From: Parapristionchus giblindavisi
Taxonomy: Eukaryota; Nematoda; Chromadorea; Rhabditida; Diplogasteridae
Assembly: GCA_943737045.1 (NCBI GenBank)
Contig: CALSFV010000332.1
Location: 186,001-250,000, forward strand
Length of the DNA stretch: 64,000 nt
Direction of reading: 5' to 3'
Both the position numbers and the translations under genes were made by a program. Positions 50,099 to 61,232 of the stretch are shown piece by piece; within the stretch, counting starts at the first letter, position 1, and the number at the start of each line of letters is the position of its first letter. Under the pieces are notes generated by a model. The model saw only the letters and a list, made by a program, of their open reading frames with translations, did no database searches and was not told where the DNA came from.

Positions 50099-53000
50099 AT
50101 GAACAACTTCAGTATGGTTGTTCTAACCAATCAATCATCTACAATATCGGTGTCAATTCTATCAAAAGTGGCTGAATCACGAGGAGATAGTATTGATCTA
50201 CCTCATCTTCCTCTTCTTCCTATCAAGACTACTTATGATACCTGCCCTTATTCATTCTACACACTGAGTGCAGCTACACAATGGATCCTAATGGTCTTTC
50301 TACCCATTGTATGGGTACTTACCGTAATCTACGCTACCGTAATCCCAAAGAGTCGTGTCGGAATCCTCTCAATCAAGAAATCATATCAGGTTAGTATTTT
50401 ATTGATTGATTACATTCAATGTTTTGACTAGTTGTGCATTGTGGTATTACGTGCGATTGATTTGATATAAAAGGAGCTCCATTCCATTTCTTTCCTTATA
50501 ATGTCACTTGAATAGTCACTGTTCGGGTTGTTTCCATCTCTCCCTTTGCCTTCTCTCCCTCTCCCTCTACCTTTGCCGTCTTTGCCTCTTCCTCTTCCCA
50601 TCTTTATCTATACTCGATCTATCTACTCTTTCTCTTCTTCTGTCTACTCTTTCTCTTATCACGTAGACACAATTCTCTGTTCTTCATCATTTCATTCATT
50701 GAGGGTAAAGCACACTTAGTGCACTTGAACTTATGTCATAGTGCAATGGAAGAGTTTGATGCAACAGTGAAATTTCCTTTGATAATGGCAATGTATGAAA
50801 TGCACCGTAGAACCAGAGATCACATTAGACTGTTCATGTACAGAAAGAGATGAATGGGAAAGAGAGAACGAAATAGACAAAGAGAGATTAGTATGACGTC
50901 ATGGGTCTAAGAATCAATGAAAGGTTATTGGGTACAGTAACCCGTTCCTAATATACAGTATTCCATATGAAGTACAGTAATGAATTGATTGATTCAGGAT
51001 ATGGTCAGCGGTCGCCAATCTCGTCTAAGCTTCTTGGACATAATGAGAGTTGTTGCCATCTTATGGGTTATGATGAATCATACCGGATCAGAAGGAAGAA
51101 TCGATATCCTTGAACGATTACCATCTGCTGTTGCATTCAAGGTACGGTACTCTTGTTCAATTGGGTCATACTTATTACTTTTTATAGACTGCTGTACATG
51201 AACATCCAATCTTCGGTGCACTTCTTGGTAATTCAGCTCTAGGAGTAGAAGTATTCTTAGTATTATCTGGTCTTCTGGCTGCTCGATCATGGCAAAAGAA
51301 TCATCATCTTCCATTCTTTGTAAGTATATCATCAATCAATATTAATGAACTGAGACTATAGACGATGAAGATGTAGTATGAGATATACATTGATTCCCCT
51401 CCTCTCCCCTCCTCTATCCTCCCCTTCCCTCCCCTCCACTCCCACGCATTGTGAGAGAAAAGAAAGAGAATAGAAAAAAGATATAGGAAGATGAAGCGAT
51501 AGATAGATAGCCTCCTTTGATCTTTCAATTGAGATAAACAACGTAAATCATTCCATATTTGGGATAGTACATATTAACCATTCATTTCTATTATTGGATG
51601 TAAATTAATCTATTCAATCAATATTTCATTTCAGTCTCATTACTCCAAATATGTCTACAGACGTGTATCTCGTCTTGTTCCATCTGTTTTCATATTCATA
51701 ATGATCGCTGCTGGTCCTCTCATCAAATATCTCCTTCCGAGGTTCGGTTGCATACTGTAATCAGCATCCAATCAATCAATAATTCTATTATAGATTCGAA
51801 TCAACAATGATCTCTGCATGTGGAGTCAAGGGTCTTCTCGCTCATATTCTCTTCGTCGGTAATTGGCAAGAGATTCCAACATGTCTCGGTTACCTATGGT
51901 GAGTGATTAATCTATCCTCTCTTCTTTCTCATTCATTATCATATATTATCTATTCCTTATTATAGGTATATTGGACTAGATATGCAATTACATTTGATGG
52001 CTCCATTCTTTATGTGGGCATTGAATAAGAATAGTCGTGTAGCTATTGGAATAGTAGCTTTCACTGTATTTGGATCATCGATCATTCGTGCAATCTACTG
52101 TATCACTTATGATATATGCAATAAGAGTGATGTGGATATACCGGTATGTTTCATTTATTCATATATTATTCATTCTCATAATTTATTATTCTTCAGTTCA
52201 TATCATATCCTGATTCTGATCCAATTGCTATTCGTTCTGTATATCTCGGACTATGGGAGATGTATGCTAGACCCTACACAAAGTGTGGTCCTTTTCTTAT
52301 TGGTCTAACCTTTGGATGGATATCTGCCAGTTGGGAGAAGAGTGCGGCTAGAATCTCTAAGAAGTACTGTATATACCCATTTCAAATACTTACCGTAACC
52401 AGCCGTTGTCACGACTTATCGTAATCTTTGAGCATACTAATTGATATCCTCATTTAGAGTAGCGTGTATGATGTTCTTCTGTGGTGGTATCATGGCCATT
52501 CTTACAATCTATGCAATTCTCCCTGAGTATTGGTGGCCTGATATGTCATCCAATATCTACAATGTCACCTACACTGCTACATTCCGTTCTGTATTCGCTA
52601 CTTCTCTTATTTGTATGATTGCTGCTCTCACTCAGACTACAGAACCGTGAGTTTCCCATCATTTTGAATAATCAATAATAATTGTAATCATTACAGAGTA
52701 TACGTTCCTGTATTCTGGTCTGTACTAGCTCGTCTAACATTCGCTGCATATCTTCTTCATATGCCGGTTGTCTACATCTTCAACTATCTTGATTATCTAC
52801 AGAAAGCAGAAAGTGCTATTGCTCTTCTAGTTGTCCTTCCTGGTAAGAATCATATGATGATCATCTTTCCCCTCTAATCTTTAGTGATTAACCCTCCTTA
52901 TCTCCATAATTCTCAAGTACTAATTCATTTTCATTTCAGCCGTAGCAGCAGTTTCATTCACCGTAGCCATTCCATTCTATCTATTAATAGAATCTCCAAT

Positions 53001-53121
53001 TGGACGTATATCTGTAATCTATGAGACATATCACAATACTCCTTCTTCATCTTCAATTGAGACAAGAACAAGTGATGTTAATCATAATGTACCTCTACTA
53101 AACTCCAAGTTAGAAGAGTAG
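50099..53121 (+). CDS. Acyltransferase_3-family membrane protein without NRF domain
   Basis: About ten exons. The first (MNNFSMVVLTNQSSTISVSI…) has a membrane segment (WILMVFLPIVWVLTVIYATV). After a 600-bp intron the catalytic region begins with RLSFLDIMRVVAILWVMMNH (conserved His), then ALGVEVFLVLSGLLAARSW, YVYRRVSRLVPSVFIFIMI, CLGYLWYIGLDMQLHLMAPF, FLIGLTFGWI and RLTFAAYLLHMPVVYIFNY, ending in a short acidic tail. This order is that of nematode NRF-6/OAC proteins, which move acyl groups onto unidentified substrates in membranes. Unlike the gene at 22 kb there is no signal peptide or Cys-rich extracellular domain; an unseen upstream exon could supply one. Introns contain polypyrimidine runs at about 50540-50600 and 51390-51440. 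Confidence 0.8.
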
Positions 53122-54288
53122 ATCTAGATTCAATAGAACTCCTTTGAAGCGATTATTTCCTATATACCAATGCATAGTAATGAATTAGTATTATGATCTC
53201 AACTATCAATAAGCCTCTAGGCAATTTATTCCTTTTCCATTACTAGTCTATCATTACCTTAATCTCCCTTATTACACTTAAAGTGCTCTTACTATTAATA
53301 GTTTTGTATTATATTATCCTAATAAGTCTTGATTGTTTATTGATTGATAGATATTTCCCCGTTATATTCCTTTATTGATTACGGTTTGTACTACCGTACC
53401 CCCGATGATCTCTCATCCAATCAATACATTGTAAATATTGAACCAATTTATACATTCCAAATCCCATTTATAATACTTTCTATTCTTATTTCATTTATAC
53501 CAAAGATGAAGTTGTAATAGTCATCTTCTTTATTTTGCGATCTCCGCATATATCTAAATTGTATGTACCACACTGGCATTTTATATGTATATTTGTCTTT
53601 TAGCCCCTTAAGCATACGATTATATACACAAACTTATTGTTTGTATCAATATTTGGAATACAATTTATATATTTGTTGCCTCCGGGCTATAAACAATTGT
53701 AATTTATTCCTATACTTATGCATATATGCATTACACATTAAACCACAAACAATATCAATAATTAGTTTCTCTTCTTTCTCTTTGAAACAACGGATGATTT
53801 TGAGTGGAAAATGAATCGGAGAATGTTAAGAGTACTGTAGAGGATAATGGATACTGTGGTTAGAAGAGTAATCAATACAACAAGAACGATATCGAGATTC
53901 CAGTAGATGAACAAAGGAAGGTCGAGACCCTGCAATTTTAAATTTTGTGGTTACTCAATTTTCAGATGTTGTCAGACACTGCCTTAGTTTTTGATAATAA
54001 TGTTTATGTAATTCAATTCGTGATCATAAAAGAAGAAACGATAAATCTTTCATCGTTACCTCATTATCCAATGATGGAATATTCCCGAACTTTGCTACAA
54101 AATCAACATTCTTTACAAGAATTTCACGTGAAGAAAAAGGTCTCTCTTTAACAGTTGAAGAAACGAATAATGCTGCCTTTTTGTACCTCAACAAATATCA
54201 TTTGTATGTTATGTTAGGTCATTTAAAAGGGATGAGTCACAGTCTATAGATCAAATATGATCTCATTTTGTAGTGTAGTCTGCAGTAA
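53122..54288. other. Intergenic, no gene seen
   Basis: Spacer between the acyltransferase stop and the retroelement. A frame at 53945-54151 has no motif or splice support. AATAAA-like sequences after 53190 may end the acyltransferase transcript. Confidence 0.45.
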
Positions 54289-56175
54289 ATTCGCCCTGTT
54301 ATACCTCTATATAAATCTGTGTGTGCCCGTCTTCAGCGAGAGATAAGGAAGTATGTAAAAAATCGTGAAAACAAAATACTCTCTAATTTGCATGGCAAAC
54401 GATTTTACAACTACCTCAGCTCTCGACTTAAAAGCAAGACTAAAATAGGATGTTTATGTGATACCTCTGGAAATTCACTATTATCTGAATCATCTAAGGT
54501 TAATGCATTGGCCGACTACTTTCAAACCATGTATACCACTGATGATATGACCCGCCCTCATGTACTTGCCTCTGTTCCTCAATCTTTCTCCGTACCTATA
54601 ATCATGCCTCAAGATGTTTGTTATCTTCTCAAACGAGTCAATTCCTCATGTTCATTACCTTCCGATAACATCCCTTCTATCATTTACAAAAATTGTTCCT
54701 CAACCTTAGCCTACCCTCTTTCTCTTATCTTCAATTACTCTTTCATATTGGGAGAGATTCCGTCTATATGGAAAATCTCCACAATAATTCCTATCCCCAA
54801 GGTTTCCTCGCCATCTATTGTTTCCCATTTTCGTCCAATCTCACTCACTCCCATTGCATGTAAAGTTTTAGAACGTTTTCTCAAACCGCGCATTATGAAA
54901 TGGTGCAATATCCATAATATAATTCCTCAGGAACAATTCGGTTTTATATCCGGTAGATCAACTGTATCCCAACTCCTGCATTGTACTCAGGCATGGCGCA
55001 ACTCTATTGATCGCGATCTCTGTACTGATGTAATTTATATTGATCTTGCTAAGGCGTTCGACTCTGTTTCTCATTCTAAACTTTTACATAAGTTGGAGTC
55101 TATTGGTATCAGGAATAACATTCTTGCGTGGTTTAATTCATTTTTAAATAATCGATCTTTTAGAGTACGTCTTGGTGATTCCCTCTCTTCTGAGAGGGAT
55201 GTCACATCAGGAGTACCACAAGGTACAGTTTTGGGCCCATTACTGTTTTTGATTTATCTTTCGGAACTACCCAGGGTTATAGATCCTCTCCCTTTAATAG
55301 ATATAAAAATTTTCGCTGATGACATCAAACTATACTCTACATTTAGTCCATTACAACCATTAGCTTCTCATACTCAACTTTCTCAGGGTATTTCACTAAT
55401 AGTAGAATACTGTCAAAAATGGCAGTTGACAGTTGCACAAAACAAATGCACTGTACTTTATATAGGCAAAAACAACCCCTCTCTTCCATACTCGATCCAC
55501 TCTCATCCTCTACCCTCATCTCTATCTACCCGTGACTTAGGAGTCTTCCTTGACCCTCTTCTCAATTTTTCCTCACACATCTCTATTATTACAAAGAAAG
55601 CCACATCTTTAGTTTATCTACTTTTTCGTTCTATCTCTTGCACTAGACCCGGTGTTTACATACACGCCTTTAAATGTTATATCCTTCCCATTATTGAATA
55701 TGCATCCCCCGTATGGTCCCCTTCATCTAAGGGCCTTGTTCGTAAATTAGAGAAAGTTTCACATCTTTTTACTCGTCTCCTATTTTATCGCTGTTTCCAT
55801 AGAGATGTATTCCCTCCTCAGTATATTGATAGATTAGCTCTGTTCAATCTACCTACCCTTTATCATAGAAGAACAGTGATCGATATTATTTATGCTTTAA
55901 AGATTCTTCGTTGTGAAGTAGATCTTCCATCTAGCCATTTCTTTGTTTTTAAACCTACATTTGGTCGATTATCTTGTTTCGCATTTCATATTCCTTTAAC
56001 TAAACGTGAAAACCTCCGTTCCTCTTTTTCAGTTAGGTGTGCCCGTTTCCTGACCAAATTACATTGTGTTACTGGTTCACCCACCCTATTACATAGCACC
56101 CCAATTATTAAAGCTAAATTGATTTCTTGCCCTGACCTTATTGAAAAATTAGGAATTACCATCACATCACTTTAA
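54289..56175 (+). pseudogene. Reverse transcriptase (Jockey/CR1-like), N-terminally truncated
   Basis: One uninterrupted frame of more than 600 codons after an in-frame stop at 54286. It has the non-LTR reverse-transcriptase motifs in order: IIPIPKVSS…HFRPISLTPIACKV, EQFGFISGRSTVSQ, IYIDLAKAFDSVSH (first catalytic Asp), SGVPQGTVLGPLLFLIYLSEL, IKIFADDIKLY (catalytic FADD) and a C-terminal region with KCYILPIIEYASPVW. The enzyme copies element RNA at a nicked target. There is no start codon or endonuclease, so it is a dead fragment, but the open frame suggests it arrived recently. Confidence 0.9.
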
Positions 56176-56455
56176 TGCACTTCCTCATAGTAGACTCGAT
56201 TCAATCCGATATATATTGAATCAATGCGGACTCCTCCCCCGCTAGGTCTTGCCAACCAATCCTAGATCATGTTGATCTTTGATCTTAGTCTACATATGAA
56301 GACCTGCACTCCCCTCCCTCTTCTCGCTTCTCTATCCCCTATTCCTACCACCCACTTTCCCGATTCTCTTATTCACTTATTTATTCTTTGTTTCAAATGT
56401 TGTCACATCTTTATTGGATGTATGATAAATAAATAAATAAATAAAATAAATTGTT
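54289..56455 (+). mobile_element. 5'-truncated non-LTR retrotransposon
   Basis: It comprises the reverse-transcriptase half of a LINE-type element followed by a short 3' region and an (AAATA)-type tail at about 56430-56455. The endonuclease domain is missing, so insertion was truncated at the 5' side as is usual for these elements. Confidence 0.85.
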
Positions 56456-56777
56456 TGTATGACAAAAAAAGAAATAAAATTATTTATAACTTTAAAATGA
56501 AATAGAAATTCTTTCATTCACTGGCCATGCAGCTAATTTTCAAGATTAACAATTGGGAATGTTTTCATGTTTTGTGATCTATTCATTCTCTGATTTTTTT
56601 GTGTATAAAATGGATAGTAATTGTTGGTCAATCATCAGTTTTGGAATAAAACAACAATTAACTTCATAGTTCTCTTCATGTTTTCTTCAACTACATACAA
56701 ATATAGACTACAGACAATATAACTATTAATGATTAGATTAATACTGGTGTGGATATAAATGTTATGATGGAATACAA

Positions 56778-59700
56778 TTATACTATTTTTATAATAATTT
56801 TCTCGTCTTCATTCAGTAAATGATTATTTCTGATAAGACCAGACATCGATTTAGTATTATAAGAATGATAATGTTGATGTTTAGTGATAAAATGATGATA
56901 CGAATACGTGCAGAATACAAGAAATATTAACATTGTGAAATACAATTTGATAAGGGTTTTTGGTTTTTGTAAATCTGTAAAATAAACATACTTGTCATTA
57001 TTGAGAATTTCGTTGACAGCTTCTTCAATCTTATCAGCATTGGATAGATCATCCTTCTCGAACACAAATCCTACAAATATTTGATTCAATCAATCGAAGC
57101 AAAAGCAAAAGCAAAAGAATAAGCAAAAGAATACATACCAAATCCTAATTTTTTGGCAATGGCAGCATTTCTCGGTTGATCGGCAAAGAGAGGAACCATA
57201 ATTACAGGAACTCCCTATAAAGTATTTTAATGTCTTTCTTCTCTTTTTTTAGTTTTGAAGTTTTAGATAAAATTTTAGCTATATTTATTACTATAAATAG
57301 TATTGAAGGTCAATGTGAAAGATAAATTAGTTAATACGATTTTGTTTTTTCATAGAGCATACGTAGCCTATTTATGTCCACTTCTTCTAATTTGATTGTC
57401 TAGACTATAATTGTATTGTATCATTAATATACTCTTCTCATTATTCAAGTATTTCCATCCCACTTGGAAGATGATTGAATAATGGAATGTTGATAAGGTA
57501 TTTGGGGTCTAGACTCATATGAAGTCGTTAGTATAACACAACTTATCTTATCACAATGTCTCATATATCATCATATCAATTGAGTCTAGTCTATCTATAA
57601 TCATACGAAACTACCTTATCTCCAACTTCATTCAATGAAGTCTTTCCTCCATGAGAGATGAATGCAGATATACGAGGATCACCTCAAATATTTTATCATT
57701 TATGTTTTTCATATAATCAAAATAATTTCTTTACAATTTTAATAATGCATAAATGATGAATGTATATGTATATGAAACGTACAAATCATTGATCATTAGC
57801 TTTTGTAGTTTGAATTGAAATGTAAACATTGAAATGATTATTATTGTCTATGTCTCTCTATTATCTATCATTCTATTCATTATCAATGAGAACTAACATC
57901 GTATGGAGAATAACATATTCTTCCATTATTATAATAGAGGGATCCTCTTGCAAAGGGCGAACACATTCGCAGCTTAGTATTCAGAATAAACAAAATTTAA
58001 AAATAAAATATGTAAAAAAATCTTTTTATCAATTTGTTTTATAAATTAGTCTAACAAGTCTAACAAGGAATGATTAGAACTTACCTTGGAGTTATGACTA
58101 GTGACAGATGTTTGGAAAAATTATTACAGGTTCTTTCTCATCTCCATTTATTTTATTGGATTTTGCAATGTGAAAGATCAAGTATTTACTAATAAAAAAA
58201 TTCAGAGTGTGTGAAGTTCATTATTAACTGCACTACACTCCCTGCGAATTCTCTTAGAGATGTCTAACTGGTCTATTTCGCGTTTAATGGCTCGTTAAAA
58301 AATAGTGGAAAACCGAAATCGGCGACTTTCCACCCGTTAAAAAAGTACCCGGAAAGTCGAAAATGGAAACACGAAATTTGAATTCGCGCGCGCGAAAAGA
58401 GGTGCGGGAATTCAAATTCCGACTTTCCGACAGCGAATTTCCGCCGATTGCATATTTCAGAGAGCAGGAAGTTGAATTTCACCTTTTTAACTGCTAAAAA
58501 TCGATGGTGGAAAGTCGGAATTTGAATTCCCGCACCTCTTTTCGCGCGCGCGAATTCAAATTTCGTGTTTCCATTTTCGACTTTCCGGGTACTTTTTTAA
58601 CGGGTGGAAAGTCGCCGATTTCGGTTTTCCACTATTTTTTAACGAGCCATTAGATAACCTATGGCTCACATATTTGCCTTTACTGTGTACGGTTCGTTGT
58701 TGAGACTGTATCTGACAACTGTGATTATCTAAAAATTCCCTCGAATTCTCAATTATTTGTCTATTTTCTCGAAGCCCATGAACATTAAGCAGATTTTCTC
58801 AAGGGCTTTCCATTCAGAGATTCATGCTGGTTCGAATGGCATGTTACTAGTTATAACTCCACCGTAAATTCTGATCATTCCATTATAAAATTAATTAAGT
58901 TTGCAAACCAAGTAGATCATTTTGAGGTATCCATTTTCTCAGATAAATATTATCATGTCCATTCGTATGAACTGCTTCTTCTGGCTTTTCATATTTCCAT
59001 ATAAAAGTAACCTGAATAATATATGAGTAGAAGACTATACTAGATACTTCAATGAAGAGTTACATACATTTGGGAATCGACTGAATGCTTCTACTATAGA
59101 TCTTTTGTATTCTGTTGGTAAAAGATATGATTGGGCAACTGATCCAAATGATAGAATTATTGATTTTGGACGAAGATTAAGTAGATCATCGTACTCCTTC
59201 AAATAGAATCTTTGTTGAACTCATCTCAATTATTTAATTTTTTTTATTTATAGAAATGTAATGCCGTCGTTACAAAGTATATGAGATACGGCAAAGTAAA
59301 ATGGTTCGTTATCATTGAAATTGTGTGCATTCTAATAAGAAAAACATGAATGAATTATAATGAGAGTTGGTGATAAAGTACCTTTGTGAGTGGTTTTGAT
59401 TCTCTTACTCCAATTGCTCCAATATCGATTACTTTTCTAAGTGTTGGTCTAGCTATATCAACAAGAGGATCAGCTGCTGTGATAATCAATGATGAAGATG
59501 ACATTATTGACTGAAATCATAAGTCTACAATCGAAACGAAGAATGAATTATTGACTCACTTCAACATTAGGAAAATCATTTCCATATTCTTGTTTGAAAG
59601 CCCAGTCAGCACCTTGTGCAGTTTGTATATTGAAATAGAAGTTAGCAAATGAACAAACGATATTCCATATGCGAGAAGAAAAAGAACGATCTATGTTACC

Positions 59701-60735
59701 AGAGAATGAACCTAGAATAATATAATATATATTTCAATTATAATAATTCGGAATAATTCGAAGTGTACATATTTATTCAATACTGTTCAAGAGTAACTTC
59801 TATTTTCTTTCATTCATTCAATAATTTCATGATAAATAGTTCTAACTATGTATAGTAGATAATGGAAGAGGAGTTCCTGTAGTCCATGATAGATGATCAG
59901 ACATTGATGATGATGATACTGTTACTATTGTCTTTGCTCCAATTAGTTTTGCTATTCCTAAATAATACCAATGATAGAAATGAAATAACGTAGAATTCTT
60001 ACCGAATCCACAATAATCAAAGTTTTCAGTAAGGACAACATCGAATTTTGATTCTTTTAGTTTATCCAATAAATCTTTTTGTTTAATTGTATGAAGACAT
60101 TGAAGGGCAAAGGCTTCTTTCAATCGAGGGGTTTGCTGAATATTCACTAATTTGGATATCATTTCTAATTCCTTGATATTGGAAAAAACGATAGAGAAAG
60201 ATATATTATAAATTATAGACTAACTCTAATAATACTCATAACGTCTTGTGATGATCCTCTAAACATTGAACTACTATCATCTCCTTCTTCATTCCATAAT
60301 TCAAATGCTTTATCATTAGGAGATGAATATACTATATGAGATCTCGTTGTTCCATCTCCAACATCTAATCGAAGAATCGATATGAGAGTTGTCTCAAATT
60401 ACATACGTTATCAATCATTGTCTGCTTATTGTTAGGGGGGTAATCTTTCTATCTTGGCTCTAATCATTGAATCATATCACAATCATTAAACAAACAATCA
60501 TCCATATAGGTACAGTCATTGATCATATCACAAAATAATGATTGTAATGATGTAATGAAGTGATTATAAAACTCACAACATTCATTCCAGATTCTGATAA
60601 AATATCAGATAATCTTCCCATGAAATTGGCATGGGAGAATCCACTTTTGATTGAATAAACGAGAACATTTGGAGGTGGTCGATCATTTGTTGATGCAAGG
60701 GGAATAAATGAGAAGAGAAGAGGAAGAATGAACAT
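56778..60735 (-). CDS. UDP-glucuronosyltransferase, possibly shortened C-terminus
   Basis: About twelve short exons on the minus strand. The start MFILPLLFSFIPLAST is a signal peptide (an in-frame ATG six codons upstream is also possible). Next come NVLVYSIKSGFSHANFMGRL with the catalytic-type His, DVGDGTTRSHIVYSSP, SKFDVVLTENFDYCGFG, LSFGSVAQSYLLPTEYKRS, VTFIWKYEKPEEAV, WIPQNDLL, DPRISAFISHGGKTSLNEVG and GVPVIMVPLFADQPRNAA. The last four form the UGT signature that binds UDP-sugar. The enzyme conjugates sugars to small lipophilic compounds in the ER lumen. After …EEAVNEILNNDK the usual stretch before the membrane anchor is missing or unseen, and the chain goes directly to LIKLYFTMLIFLVFCTYSYH and a polar tail. 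A MITE (58285-58652) lies in an intron between two signature exons. Confidence 0.85.
58285..58652. mobile_element. 368-bp foldback MITE in a UGT intron
   Basis: Near-perfect arms of about 150 bp run from TAATGGCTCGTTAAAAAATA to the inverse, including GCGCGCGCGAAAAGAGGTGC, around a 70-bp centre. Few differences between arms suggest a young insertion. Non-coding. Confidence 0.9.
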
Positions 60736-61232
60736 ATCTATCAATGATATCAATCAATATCAAACTAATCATTTTCTATGTACTGATAAGAACATTTGTA
60801 ATGTCACAAAAAGAGGAAGTCTGAGTGGATGATCTCTTCACTCTCATTGATAGAGAACAATACAATGTGATATTACAAAAAATACGATTAATATACACGA
60901 AAAAGGAGAATTTACGATTGATTATAAATTCTATAATAGTAATAGATAAATAGAATGATATGAAAAAAGAAGATAATCTTTTGTTTCATTGATCATATCT
61001 TATCTAATCACAAGTGACATCTACCATATCACTCCACTAATTTGCACTTTCAAATCAACTTATAACATAAATGCGTGCTATGTGACACTGAAGTGTAGTG
61101 TAATACTTTATTTATACTCAAATGTCTTTGTTGTCCCATGAATAAATTAATGAAGTATGAGGGCATGTAAGAAAGAATATGTACATATGAGTAATTCGAG
61201 GAAACATATTATTACGGAAAATGATATTATTA
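60736..61232. other. Intergenic, 3' end of the repeat gene and UGT promoter
   Basis: About 500 bp between two minus-strand genes. TTTATT near 61108-61115 gives AATAAA on the minus strand, a likely polyadenylation signal for the repeat gene about 120 bp after its stop. The rest should be the UGT promoter; no specific site is recognised. Confidence 0.5.

Noticed and set aside
51990..52310. 108-codon frame as a separate gene
   Set aside because: It is an exon of the 50-kb acyltransferase read through into its intron.
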